Shown piece after piece: positions 23,864 through 36,024 of a stretch of 64,000 nucleotides of DNA. This DNA is from Macrolepiota albuminosa. Taxonomy: Eukaryota > Basidiomycota > Agaricomycetes > Agaricales > Agaricaceae. Made by a program: the position numbers and the translations under genes. The notes below the pieces were generated by a model. That model had not been told where the DNA came from and did not search any database. It was given only the letters and a program-made list of their open reading frames with translations. The stretch lies in NCBI GenBank assembly GCA_027475525.1, contig JAMWFC010000032.1:806001-870000 (forward strand), read 5' to 3'. Numbering within the stretch: position 1 is the first letter of the stretch; every line of letters starts with the position of its first letter.

Positions 23864-26593
23864 ATGAGTCGATTCTTCCATGGCCGGAAGTCCTTGGATT
23901 ATGCCAAACAGAGTCAACAAGAATACAAGGATGCGCATGATGATCAATACGCACTCTGCGAAGCTAGGCGAGACGAGGTCTTTCAAAAATTTCAAACCCA
24001 GTCCGAACAAGAGTTCTTGAAAGCGGAGAAAGCTCAGGGTTGTGGAGAACATGAGCGCGAAGGAACTTTCAATAGGATGATCACAAACTTCAGGGATATC
24101 TTCGATGCCAACCAACAGCGTCGAGAGCTGTTATATCGGGAGGCAGATCTTCGTCAGGAGGAAGTATTTCAGACTAATGACAACAAAAGAGAATCCATGT
24201 TCCAGGCGGGACAAACTAGTCGTGCCGCGATGTACGAAGAGGAAGAAGCCGCTCGTAACCAGTTATTGGAGTGGTTTCGTGAAACCCGTGCATCGATCCT
24301 TACTGAAGGGCGCCAAGCAAGAGAGAAGATTTGTAATGATGTCGATGCAGAAATCGGAAGTAAATGTGAATCCCTCTTGCAGGCGCAGGAGGATGAATTT
24401 CTTCAGAAAGAACACGAGCGAGATACAATAGTTCAGAATGTAAGCTGACCTTCGTCACAAGTGTGAGTATTCTTAATGCATTATTACATTTAGTTGGCGT
24501 CCCAGACACGATCAAATTCCGATCTTTCTTCAGAAGCCGTTCTGGAGAGTGTCGCACAAGTAACTCCTTCATCAAAGCTCTCGATTTTTACTGCCCAATC
24601 ATCTCCTTATCAAGTACCACAAAGTGTCGTACTGGCAGCTCCTTTAAATCCCACACTTGCCGTCAACAAATCTCCTCCATGGTTGAACTCAGATAACCCC
24701 ATACGAAACACAAGCGACAATGAACAAATTCCACCCACCTTGAAATTGTCAACTACAGAAGACAACAGATACTCTCCCCAACCATCCTCACCCTCACCGT
24801 TGCTGCGAGCGCTTCCTGACTTGCTTGTTGGGGATCAAGGACGGGATGAAATCCCCAAACTTGATGAATCCCAAGGGACATGTCTCGAACATTATCCTGC
24901 TGCCAATTCTCAGAATTATGTTGCATTCGAAGAGGAATTGAGAGAGAAACACTCCAAAACTGCGGAGTCGGAGTGCGACAGTGCCAAGTCTCCTGCTAGG
25001 GAAAATGAACAAGATAACCTTCCCAAAATTGGGAAACACCCAAAGACATATCTTGAAAATTATCCTGCTGTCAATGGAGTGAGCGATAAGAAGGATTTTG
25101 AGAGTCGTTTTCGGATGGCTCAACATCAGCGTTCTGAGGACTTTGCATACGAGGAGAATTTGAAGGAGGATCGCTTTAAGGCTGCGGAGTTAGAGCGCGA
25201 TGGAGCCGAACTCGAGAGAACCCGACTTTTTGAGGAGCGAAAGTTACACTGGCAGGACACTTTTCAGGTTATGTTACAAATGCAAGAAACCCACTATCAC
25301 GACAGAGAACAAAACCGAGCTGATGTGGGTTATCGAAGAGACGACTTGTTCCACATTACTCAGGACCGGCATGACCAAGCTTTTGTTATGTCTATCTACA
25401 ATATCGAAAAACGGATCGAGATTGAGGATAGCCTTGAAGAACTTCAGGATAAAAAATTGAAGCATAGAGTAGACGTCAAAGCCAAACAGGAAAATGGTAG
25501 ATTGGAGGCAGCGGCAGAGGATCAATGGACTCGTTTCGCTACTGCGCAACTCCGTCGTCGAAGCCAGCTGGGTGTAACATCACCATACCCTATTTTGAAT
25601 CAGAAGCCCAACACGGTGATTGCTACTGCTTACTCTGAAGCTGGGTCAGCTTACTCTAGAAGCGGGTCAGCTTACTCTAGAAGTGGGTCAGCTTACTCTA
25701 GAAGAAGAAGAAGAGCTAGGTCATCTTACTCTGGAGCTGCTTCCGATGAACATTATTGCCGGCGACCAATCGTGATACTACCAGATATGCCTACAGTTGT
25801 ACGACCATGTTCGCCCTCAACTGGTTTTGTAAGTCATTCTTGTCTTCTTCAGCATTCCATCTCACACTGTTTCTTATTCTAAGGCTGTCAATGTACTGCT
25901 CAAAGGCACAGATCTTTCTGGCCCGCTTCCCATTCCCAAATCCGATGTGGCTATCCAATATGACATCCACCAGAAGTCTGATTTTGAAACGGTTAAACGA
26001 AGGCACCAGGTTCTGTTTAAACAGTCTCAGACTCGTAGAGAAGAAAGTTTTCAGCGGGGAATGGAGCGGCGTCACCATGCATTCAGTGTGAACGAGCAAC
26101 GGCGCGCCTTCGATTTTGAGAAGAAACAAAGATCCAGGCAAGCCACCTTTGAGGAAAATGAGGAGAAGCATGAGCGTTCTTTCAACGAAGCACAGCAGCA
26201 ACAGGAGACGGAATTTTGGGCTGCAGAGCATCTCCGAGAGGTTCAATTCCGCAAATACGAGAACTCTCGACACCATCAATTCAAATTTGACCAGGAAGAG
26301 AGAGCTCAAAAGTTCTATGCAAAGTTGCAAGAGCTCCAGATGGACCTTTTTGTCCGACAAACGAGAGGGCTTAAGGACCTTAAGATCTGGAATACTCGGC
26401 TATTGGAAGAATGTGTAGAACGAGGAAATGACAGATTCTGGGCGGATGAGGCTGAGCGTGACAAGTCTTTACTCGGCTATTGGAAGAATGTGTAGAACGA
26501 GGAAATGACAGATTCTGGGCGGATGAGGCTGAGCGTGACAAGTCTTTTCATAGTATGCTGTTAGCCGCGTGCCATAATAATAACACTGAATAA
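23864..26593 (+). CDS. Spliced coiled-coil protein, family member 1, function unknown
   Basis: Three exons: 23864-24439, 24494-25828 and 25884-26593, with GTAAGC..TAG and GTAAGT..AAG introns of 54 and 55 bp. With one copy of the 77-bp duplication (26393-26546) removed, the exons total 848 codons and end at TAA 26591-26593; with it kept, the frame stops early at 26495. The protein is highly charged, with repeated R..F..E..R patterns that predict long coiled coil in the N- and C-terminal thirds. The middle has a Ser/Pro-rich stretch and a short tandem of SAYSRSG (about 25640-25700). No signal peptide or enzyme motif is visible. Two similar genes lie at 57562-60344 and 61115-64000. I do not recognise a known family. 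Confidence 0.75.
26393..26546. repeat. 77-bp exact tandem duplication 9
   Basis: 26393-26469 is repeated at 26470-26546 at the 3' end of the coiled-coil gene, where it causes a premature stop. Confidence 0.95.
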
Positions 26594-26767
26594 ATGTGCT
26601 GTACTTTTCTTTTCTGCAGTAATGATCAAATATCCAATCAATCCCCGGAACATAGAGGTTGTCCTCTGAGAAATGTCCATGGGTCCAAAGTGATACTAAC
26701 CAAAAAAAAAGTGCAATCAATCCAATCAATCAATCGGGAGTCTATCCCCGTCCGTCTGCACGAAATC

Positions 26768-26950
26768 CGGTAACGGTAACGGTGAGCGTAACACTTCCTC
26801 TATAAATCCATTCAACATCCTACAATCCTACAATCCAATCTAACCAATCCAGAGTATATCCTCCCCGTCGCTTACACAAAGTCCACACTCGAATATGTAT
26901 AATAAAATAAATAAACTCATCTTTTTCGGCTCGGCTCGGCTCAGAAAGGA
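26768..26950 (+). repeat. Right copy of the ~185-bp repeat
   Basis: It carries the same TATA-like and CGGCTCGGCTCGG blocks as 23341-23529, but no gene follows on the plus strand. A shorter trace of the AATAAATA plus TTTTTCGGCTTGG part is at about 6640-6680. Confidence 0.72.
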
Positions 26951-27512
26951 CTCTCAAGAGTTACCGCACCTCACCCCACGACAGGGGTTCCATTACCATA
27001 TCGCATGGGCTCTGGGAACAAGGATGGGATGGGATGGGACGTAATTTAATTTCCACTCGAGTCCCAATAGATTATACATACATATGATAAAAGATAAAAG
27101 ATCCAAGCGTTCAGCGCAGCGCAACACACACCGTGACACACCCCTGGCCAACGTTTTCATATATCCAAGTGGTTACTTACTTACTTTACCTCGTAGCCAA
27201 AAGTCACTACACCCCACACCCACACCCACCACAACTGCAAACACGCTTACGCTGACACGCCAACCACGCTTACGCCAACGCGCCAACGCACTAAAACCAA
27301 AAGCATAATATAACACTGTAAAACTATAACGACTATATACAACTTCTCCACAAAATTATCATACATTGACAACCCCCGCCTTAGATCGCATCGCATCGCA
27401 CACAAACCCCATCCAAAAACGGCACACTTGAAAGGATACATGTGCTTACTTTACTTACATCCTAGCGCCTCGAAGCTCAAAGGACAAGTCCGCCAACGGG
27501 TGGGGTGACTAC
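26951..27512. other. Intergenic, downstream of fungalysin
   Basis: No gene seen. Low-complexity ACACAC and CACCACAAC stretches occur at 27210-27260. Confidence 0.5.
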
Positions 27513-30331
27513 CTACTGGCACGCCACAGGCAACGCGAAGCCCTACACCACAACCCAACACAAAACCAAATCAGCAACATGTACACCAAAAGGGAGAAGA
27601 CTCGGGGGGACTCACATTAGCACGAACCCCACCCCCCCACGGCGTGCGTCCATCAACCCTCGCATCCATCCCCAACCCACGCCCCGCAAACCCCTTCCAC
27701 AACGTACAAAAGTTCTCGCCGCCCGTGAGCACCTGATCGGCCTGTATGATCGCGTCGCGCGCGTCGAAGAATGACGGGCGGCACGTCTGTAGCTTCATCC
27801 CGTTCAATACGAGTCTGTTGTTGTGTGTGTGTGTGTGAGTGAGTGAGTGAGAATGATAGATGATAGATGAATTTTTTTTAAAAGAAAAGAAAGAAAGAAA
27901 GAAAGGTGGAATTCGATCGAGGAGAAAAGAGAAAAAAAGACGAGAGACGAGAAAGACGTACTGGACACTAAGCGAGTTACCATGTTTCGGCACAAGAGGC
28001 TTCTTGCCCGCCGGCTGGCGGTAAAAATCCCCAATGGGGACAGTCCCGTCCGCGTCTGGCTTCGGCGGGAACAAATTGTCCGTGAATCCATGTTTCTCGA
28101 TGAGACCCTGCGAGACGACCCAGAGTATCTCCGCCCACACCTCGCCGATCGCGTGTACACCCCAATATCCGGGCTTGTCCAGAGTCTTGTACGTCGATGG
28201 ATTCACAGTCTCGTTCTATACACAAAAGGTCATGGTCAATGTCAAGGCCAGGGTTTGTTTTGTTTAGAAAAAAATCAAGCCGAGACGCACCATCGAGTAG
28301 ATATAATTACGAATTCCGCGTTCCTGGTTCGCAGCCCAAGCTCCCATAGCATAATCACGATAATCCTTCGTACTCCGAATAGTAGTAGCCAAGAAATCGC
28401 CCCACCCCTCACCCATACCTCCGCTCTCGCCCCACCCAAGGCACCCAGAATTAGCAGGCCCACCCGTCAAACGGGTGCTCAACCCATGACTCAACTCGTG
28501 TATCACGATGCCCGCCTCGAGGTCTCCGTCCCTATACGGTATCGCAGTATTCCAAAGATACATGCGCATGCGGCCGTTTTGCCCATCGGGGGGAGTCATA
28601 AAGTTCGCATTGTTGTACCCAGACCCGTCCTGCGCGTTGGCGATGACAGCGTCGTTCTCTGCGCCGCCGCGGCCAAAGTTGTATTGCTGGAAGTTCCCAG
28701 AGACTTCGTCGAACCCGTATCGGTAGTACAGATCGTGCACCATGTTGGTGGTGTAAAAGAGCTGAGCGACGGTGTTGTTGATGAACTTTTTCGCCTCGTC
28801 TAGAGCATCGTCGCTGGCGGTTTCCCTGGGTCTGTACTTGTAGTCAAAGACCTTGCTGCTGCCAGCGTCTGGACGATAATTGTCCATGTACGCGTTGCGG
28901 CCTTCCCAGTTCTCTTGAGCAAATACCTAAAGGTTCGTGGGTGAGTCGTGGATCTGTGATTACGTTTTTGATGGACTTACGTTGTTGCCCCAGGTGGTTG
29001 TAGTGTTGTGCCAAGAACCCCTCCTTTTATCCGGACGCGCACTGCGGAAGGATGGGTCGTGAGTGTAGGGAAGGGCATGCCAGCCAGCAGGAGAGGCAAG
29101 AGCATCAAAGTTCTCCTTGTGCAAAGTGCGGTTACCCTCGGTAGGATCGTTGAGTCCCCACACAAAGACATTGTACGTGGCCGCTGGTGACTCGGGCTCG
29201 GATGGAATAGGAGCATCAGATGCCCAGTCGACGACTGAGATAATGCGGTGGGGGGCAGTGGCAGAAACCGCAGCTTCGTACCAATTATCCTGCATCTCGA
29301 CTTCGAACTAGAGTACATGTTAGTTGATGACGTGACCATGAGCTTGTCTGCGTACCCTCCAAACGACGGCAAGCTGGGTGCCGTGACCATCCTTACTAGG
29401 GACCTGAATGTACGCGAGCCTGGCCTTGACGGGGCTGACAGTGTCCGGGACATTGCTGACGAGAAGATCTGCGGACGGAGAGGTGGGAGCAAAGTGGTTG
29501 GTCGGTGCCTCGATGATGATCTCGTTCAAGTGTTTGTCAAAGTTGCTGAGGATGTCTTGGACGACCTCGTCTTTGGGGGTGGCGGCAACCATGAACTGAA
29601 GGAGTGCGTGACGGAAGTCGGCAATGTCGGCTTGGGAGTGGAAGGAGCTGGGGAGTTCATAGGGGAGGTTCTGGTGGCGGCAGTTTGAATAGTGTATGTG
29701 GGAGAGCTCGTGGATCTCGGGGAAATGATGGTCAGTGAGGGTCTCTTGACCGCCATAGGAGGTAAAGGCCCTGCGGGAATCAAGATGGTTGGAAAGAATG
29801 TCGCAGTAGTCGCGGTGGGGGTCGGACATTAATGACGAATCTTCGTGTCCGACATACTTTGGGACATGACCGTCATAGAACTGTGTGGCGAATGAGGTGA
29901 GTCACGACGTGGATGACGAAAGGACTAACCGAGGACCCGTACGAGAGAACCATGCCGTCCTTGATGTTGATGTTCATGTCACCGTTGGCGACCTCGAGAC
30001 CGTTGACGACCTGGCGGACGTAGACATGGGTAACACCAGTGTTGGCGTCAGTGTACGAGTCCTTGCGGATTCTATAAGACATGGACTCTGTGAGCTTTGG
30101 TCCGAGGATGTCCTTGACGAAGCGGTCTGCGACGTCAAGGGGGTCGGCGCCGGGATGCATGGGGAGGAAGCCATTAGTCTGGATGTCATAGGGACTTGCA
30201 TGGAAGACTGCGTTGGGATGTTCAGGGCCGAAGCCGAGGGACTTGCGTCTGGTGGGTGGGTGGTGTCTGTGGCTCAGAGCATTGCCAGCAAAGCCAGCGA
30301 TAAGGAGGGACGCGACGAAGACCCGGCGCAT
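27513..30331 (-). CDS. Fungalysin, secreted M36 metallopeptidase
   Basis: Seven exons: 30331-29930, 29880-29356, 29307-28981, 28926-28291, 28215-27962, 27814-27616 and 27542-27513. All introns have GT..AG ends, and the exons total 2373 nt with one open frame (790 residues). A signal peptide (residues 1 to about 20) precedes a long propeptide of the fungalysin/thermolysin type. The mature part starts near the VFVWGLNDP segment of exon 3. Exon 4 holds the zinc motif HELSH (28486-28500) and the downstream GEGWGD glutamate that completes the zinc site. Fungalysins are extracellular endopeptidases used for nutrient protein digestion. All catalytic residues are present, so the gene looks functional. 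The prosegment, roughly 350 residues, seems longer than the roughly 245 usual in ascomycete relatives. Confidence 0.93.
27826..27904. repeat. Microsatellites in fungalysin intron 5
   Basis: (GT)n and (GAGT)n tracts, then (GAAA)n, lie in the longest intron (27815-27961) of the protease gene, which explains its unusual length of 147 bp. Confidence 0.8.
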
Positions 30332-30516
30332 AAGGGAATAGGGAGCTGTCGTATCTGACGCGGCTACTTAAGTGCTTGTGTGTGGCTGTGTTTGTCCACG
30401 CGCAAGTTCACGTGCCCGTCTCGTATCCTCAAGGACGTGTAATTGGAAATGCGGGGTCCTTATCTTCCAATCATGATGCATCAGCGCATGCACAGAGCTA
30501 AGCGCCAACCCCAAAG
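30332..30516. promoter_or_regulatory. Shared intergenic region of divergent genes
   Basis: 185 bp separate the fungalysin start (minus) from the membrane-protein copy (plus). The right part, about 30463-30516, is also found upstream of the second copy at 56190-56254, so the promoter was duplicated with the gene. Confidence 0.45.
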
Positions 30517-31319
30517 ATGACCGACGCTCTGACTCCATTAGACTGTAAGCAGCCCAAATGTGCCCACATCCCGTCAATCTCAGCCTTATCCCCAGATGAA
30601 CTCCCCAAATCTCCCAAAGGCGTCATGGACGCGTGGATGCCTCGTCTCCAAGCAGTCGCAATTGTCGTCAGTCTCTTACATACAATTCCCAGCCTTGTCT
30701 TGATATCAACCCGCCTAGACCGCCCTCCTTGCCGGCATCGAGGCTCAGCTCATCAGCAACCTCGATCCTACCGACCACCCCCGCCCCAACCTCGATCCTA
30801 CCAACCATCCCCGCCCCTCGGACTCTGTCGTCCGCTTCTTCGCCTACTCGGGCCTCATCCTCAACCTCGGCGCCACCCTTTCCACCATCCTCCTCCTCAT
30901 TGCCGTCGCTTCCCTCCCACACTGCCCGCCAGATTTACGTCTCCTGCTCACACAGCTACCCACGCAATGTCTTCCACCGCTCCGAAGCCTCTATCGCTGA
31001 CCTCAATGACCGCTTGCTCGAGGGTAAAGGCGAGACCTTCATCCTCCGTGCTTTTGGCATTGCCCGTGGCTGGAACTTTATGCTGCGCCATTGTATCGCC
31101 TGTTTCCTGGGCGGCTGTCTGTCCACATTTGTGCATATCAGTTTGAGTTTGTGGCTTACTGAATCCAAGCTTGTCGCCAGCCTCCTCATGCCCGCCGTCG
31201 CTTTTAGCTTTGTATTGACCAATGTGTCAAGTATCTGCAGCCACTCATTCAAGAACGACGGCGGAGCATGGCAGAGCATGGAAAGGATTATCCAGGAAAG
31301 CCTGTACGTGGTATTTTAA
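30517..31319 (+). pseudogene. Small multi-spanning membrane protein, broken copy
   Basis: Exons corresponding to the intact copy at 56255 are 30517-30544, 30596-30666 and 30719 onward, with conserved splice sites. Compared with that copy, exon 3 has a 30-bp in-frame duplication (NLDPTDHPRP repeated) and lacks two bases near 30910, which shifts the frame. The C-terminal end after the AVAFSF segment is also different. The encoded protein has hydrophobic segments around residues 25-45, 65-90 and 150-210. I infer a decayed duplicate. The family resembles small membrane proteins common in Agaricomycetes, with no function I can name. Confidence 0.65.
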
Positions 31320-31512
31320 AGCACATGCAGTGGACACTCAGGACATAACATAAGAATGATTTGCTGAGTTGGATTATGGATGACGCAACTGGCGAGGAAG
31401 CTTCAACGCGCAGTCTGACACGAAGGATACTCACTGTCAATACGGCTGCCATTCATACGTCTTCAATGGTCAATTACCGCTAGCAAATATGAACGAGTCA
31501 TTGAAGACTTAT

Positions 31513-32131
31513 ACAGGTTTTTACGCATGTTCTTTTTGACCTTGCAACACATCCGGATTGTGTCCAGGAGCTTCGAGATGAGGTTGAAGCGATGATTCAC
31601 CTGGAAGGTTGGACTCACGAGATACCTTCATCAAGGAAAGTCAGAGGCTTAATGCTATGGGTTCCAGTACGCCTCTCAGTTTGTGACAATTGTGATCATT
31701 ATTGAATCCTGATTACGAAAGTCTTGATGGAACGTACGGTCCGAAGGCCATTCACATTCCATGGACGGCACGGTTCTACCTGCGGGTGCAAAGGTGTCCG
31801 CAGCAGTTTACGCCGCCCACCTCGACGATGCTCATTACGTGGACCCACGTGCCTTCCATCCCTTTCGCTTCGTTGAAATGCGAGAGAAAAGTACTCGAAA
31901 ACTCGACATGGTCTCTACGCATTCCGATTTTCTGGCTTTTGGGCATGGACTTCATGCATGTCCTGGCCGATTCTTTGCTGCAAATGAGTTGAAGTTGATG
32001 TTGGCATATGTAGTTATGACATATGACGTGACGATGGAGGGCGGCAAGAGCCGTCCAGAGAATAAATGGCATATGACAACTTGCGTGCCGGATCCGCAGG
32101 GAGAGGTGTTATTTCGGAGACGGATGATTTA
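31513..32131 (+). pseudogene. Cytochrome P450, C-terminal fragment
   Basis: Only the last third of a P450 is present. Recognisable parts are an I/J-helix segment (LFDLATHPD), the K-helix EXXR as ESQR (about 31636-31647), the PERF-like region (DPRAFHPFRF) and the heme-binding loop FGHGLHACPGR with its cysteine (31938-31970), then the end of the protein at 32131. The N-terminal two thirds are missing, and sequence between the J helix and ESQR looks deleted. The style matches basidiomycete P450s of secondary metabolism, but no clan or family can be assigned. Non-functional. Confidence 0.82.
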
Positions 32132-32883
32132 GCTAGCTAGATAGTGCAATTTACTACCTCAAACTTTGATACACTAAGGGCTCTGTCAGGCCTATGTGTT
32201 TGTGCTCTTCATATTGACTGAAACACGACAGCTGCACAAATTGGCAGATGATAATTGCTTTTTACAAAGCGGACGATTTTCGCCTCGCCCATCAACCATT
32301 GAACTAGCTTGGTCTCAACAAATCTGTCGACCGACCAGTAACAGATGTTTCAGCTCACGGGTATTGCTCAGAAGGCGTAAAAATCAGAAGATGAAGAACG
32401 TGGTAGCAAGGAATGGCGAAGTCTTCTCAAGATCCGTCCAATCAGAACATGAAGAACTTGATAGAGAAAATGGGATGGGAAAGACTTCCCAATATCACTG
32501 ATGCTTTTCTGCGAAATGATCTTTGACAGCAGCGTGGTCTAACATCATCCCTGCAAACAGACTTCTGACCGAAGGCACTCCAATTATCAACGGAGCAAAT
32601 CAGGAGGACAGCCATCTGCTGATGTGTGAAATCAGTTTGCTGCCTCAATACCTAGTTGTACCGGTCAATGGGTAAAAGTTGGTTTGCACAGGCTAGTGGT
32701 AGTTTATATAGGATGCCGACTCGGAAGTGATGAAAATTTTTGTTCTCGTTGAGGCCTGAGGACCGCCGCAGACTAAGAATACTCAATCAATTTTTTTTTT
32801 TTAAAAAAAAAAAACGACAATCCAAAGCCTATAAAACGTTTGATCCATCAAAAAACCTGTATATCCATCTGCACTCAACACTC
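32132..32883. other. Intergenic, no feature seen
   Basis: AT-rich, no coherent frame. A T run followed by an A run lies at 32791-32813. Confidence 0.5.
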
Positions 32884-34610
32884 ATGTTGAACATAGTGAG
32901 CCTTGTAGGGCCAATTCTCATTTGCATGTACGATCCCTTGATCAATCAGGCTAACCTTGCTCATTTCCTATGCTCTCCAGCTGCAATAATCAGCTTTCAG
33001 TATGAGCATTCCTTATAATCTCTCTCCACCTAACCTCCATACAGGCTATTTGGAATTACATTTGCCCAGACTGCATATTATTTCCGTACATATCCTAATG
33101 ATCATAGGTTCTTGAAGGCCTTAGTGAGTTCCTTCCCTTTGAGTCTTTTTTTGATTTTATCCAGCGATCATAGGTTGCAGTGATTTTGTGAGTCACATAT
33201 TACCATCTCATCTATTTATATGGATTCAACTTTCAAATTGTACAAGCATCATTGATGCTGTAAATGTGGCTTGTCTTGTGCAAATAGGGTTCTTTTATTT
33301 CATCGCAGGGAAGATTCCTGAGAATCAACCAACAATCCTTCATGCCACATGGTTAGATACAATCCAGCTACTTTCCATCATATTATTGACCCTCGCTTGT
33401 TTAGGGGAGTTGCAGTATGTGACAGGATTTTCTGGATTTATTGTACATGCTGATATTGTTTAGCTTTTATCAACAACAGGTGTATGTTATTACCCTTTAT
33501 CATAGGTCTTATAAATCATTAATGAATCTATAGATTGCAATTGCATCAATTGTTCAAAGGTGTGCTCATAAATTCATTGGATGTTACCTGATCTGAACTT
33601 CACATGTAATGATCCAACTAGCTTCTATGCATGGAGGGTAAATTGCCGTGAGTAAAATATACCACATTTGAAATAAGGTATTTTACTCATAAATATCTAG
33701 TTGGTGTTAGACATAAAAAATATCAAAAGCCTCTTGTTGCATTTATAGTATGCATCATTCTATCATGATCACATTCTAGCATCTCAAATGCTCTCTACCT
33801 TCCTGTAGTTGATCACATGTTTTGGACAACTGTGTAAGCTGATTTTGTTTTGCCAAATATGTTGCTAAATAGCAACAAGGTGCTGGTTTGAGTAAGTGAT
33901 TTCTGTTCATTTGGGTTCTTGAACTCTTTTTTATGAAATAAATCAAGTTGACAATGCATTGCTGTTTGTGTCAATTCATTTAATATTAGTGAAAGATACT
34001 TAATTTGCAACAGATATGGCTTTCCTTTAGTGGAAAGGACAACAACACAATTATCACATGTAAGCACTTTTAATACTTCAACTTTTCAAAAACAAAGGAT
34101 ATTCTACTTATATTGGTGGAAGACTTCATATATGATATCTATGATTATGGCTATCATATGTGATTTGACTATAAGTGCATCTCTTGTCTATCTGCTCAAA
34201 AAGATGCACCCAGAGTTCAAAACGTGAGCTTTTCTCTGATTTTCTTACTCATTTATCTAGAAGTTTCTCTTAGGTCCAAAAATGCAATAAACTATCTGAT
34301 AGTTTTCAGGCAAGCAAATCCATAATAAGCTGCTTATTAATAAATGGAATGAAATTGCAGTGTTGGCAATGGGCTGCTAATAAGCATTATTACAGCTTGC
34401 AATATCATGGCAGTGAGGAATTTTAGTTATCTGCACTGCTACCAGTTATCTGAAGTCATTTGTATCTTTAAGTATTATATCTCACCAACAAGTCCTCTTT
34501 ATAGTTGTCAGTGCTCAGATAAAATGTTTGGCTATAATGCTGATAGCAATCAGTATTTTCTACAATCAATACAAAAGGTGTGTTTTTTTAGTTATTAGCT
34601 TTGTCTTTTT
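32884..34610 (+). pseudogene. Possible seven-helix membrane protein (DUF6534-like), eroded
   Basis: In-frame pieces separated by plausible short introns suggest this family: LVGPILI at the ATG (32884), then after an AG at about 33045 a segment with LFGITFAQTAYYFRTYPND, further hydrophobic helices (33190-33460), a piece with DLTISASLVYLLKK (about 34155-34200) and one with NGLLISIITACNIMA (about 34370-34415). The last two match in order and spacing the conserved C-terminal domain of basidiomycete DUF6534 proteins. The region between 33465 and 34070 lacks a clear frame. I infer an old pseudogene; a living gene with diverged exons cannot be excluded. Confidence 0.4.
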
Positions 34611-35578
34611 CTCATTTCTACTACTAGTCTATGTCAATTCAATGCTAGTAAGTACATTTAGTATTCTGCTGAATTGCAACTAATGATGTTTCTGGATTGT
34701 TTGATTGTAGGTGACGTATGTAAATTTGTGTCTTTTAAGAGCACATTTCAATCTGATTTGTTTACATATCTGCAGGCTTAACTCCAGAGCCAAAGTTCGA
34801 AAAATGTTTTCACAAGTTCAATGCCAGAATTAGTTCTCCTTGAAATATCTGAAACAGATTTGTAAGTGTAATTTATTTTTGATTGTTTACTTACTGCCAT
34901 TTTCTCCAATTTTAGAGTCTTCAACAAACAAGGCCCATGTCAAGTACAAGGCTGACTATGTTTTATGTACTAGTCAATCATTTGTATTCTCAGTTACCAA
35001 ACCAGTTCTTAAGTTGCAATGAGGAATTGAACATTTCTGGATAGTTGCTAATATAAACAGTATATGACTACAACTGAGGAGGAGAATATTGAAAACTTAG
35101 AATAAGAACTAACTAACATAGCTCTTGTACTTTGAAGAAGTGAAGCTAACTGTGCTCAAGCCCAAGATTTGGTGAGATACTGAAAACCCACATGTAAAAT
35201 CTATAATAACACATGATATAAGAAGATGGATGCTACTGAGCTTTGATAAAAATGATGGGAAAAAAGTGATTACTGACTTGTCTGCATTTAGCACTCTACA
35301 CACAAACTTTGAAGAAAGCACAAAAAGCTGAGGTATATACAGAATGATAAAAGGAGACAAAGTGGCAGAATTGTCAAACAATATCAAATATAAAGCCTTA
35401 ATTCACACAGTAGAACCAGATCAGTATTGACTTTAGTACTATGTGTAATACAAAACAGCTAGTACTTACATAAGGTAAGGACTCAAATTAATTATTATCA
35501 AAAACCACTGCTGTCCACCAATTATGATGTGCCCTGTTTCCTCTACATGCAACTCACTAAAGTTCAACATTTTAAAAA
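34611..35578. other. AT-rich intergenic, no feature seen
   Basis: No coherent open frame, no repeat ends and no splice-site pattern that builds a gene. Confidence 0.45.
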
Positions 35579-36024
35579 ATGGAGAGCCTGTTCAAGACAG
35601 CAGGAATAAGTGCCAATCAAAAGAGAGAGAAAAAGCTAATGGAGTATATAGATGCTGAGACTGATAGCAAGTGGCAAGGATTAGATAGTTCTGAGGATGA
35701 GTCAAGTTGTTTTGGAAATGTTTTATAAGAGAAATAAAAGATTTGTATCCTAAAGCAATATCAGATACAGGAAGCATGGCTGTGTTAGATAAAATCTGCT
35801 GAGAACATACAAAATTAGAGCAGAATGATACAGAAGAAATCCACACACTTATAAGAAGGTTATAAGCTGAGGCAAAGAAGCTGACCAGAATGCTGGGTAA
35901 TCACACATTGGTAAAGAATTACAAAGTGCTTTACACAGCATTCGAGGAGCCTATATTAGTGCAAGCTTTGCAACAATATGGATATTACAATGACATGACT
36001 AGGAAAAAGCACAAAGATGATTAA
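35579..36024 (+). pseudogene. Helical, gag-like remnant
   Basis: Starting at ATG 35579, an acidic helical frame runs to about 35725. After one frame change it continues as a charged helical segment (with MLGNHTLVKNYKVLYTAFEEP) to the TAA near 36024, interrupted by one TGA and one TAA. Composition and helix pattern resemble an LTR-retrotransposon gag, but no zinc knuckle follows and I cannot assign it. Confidence 0.3.
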
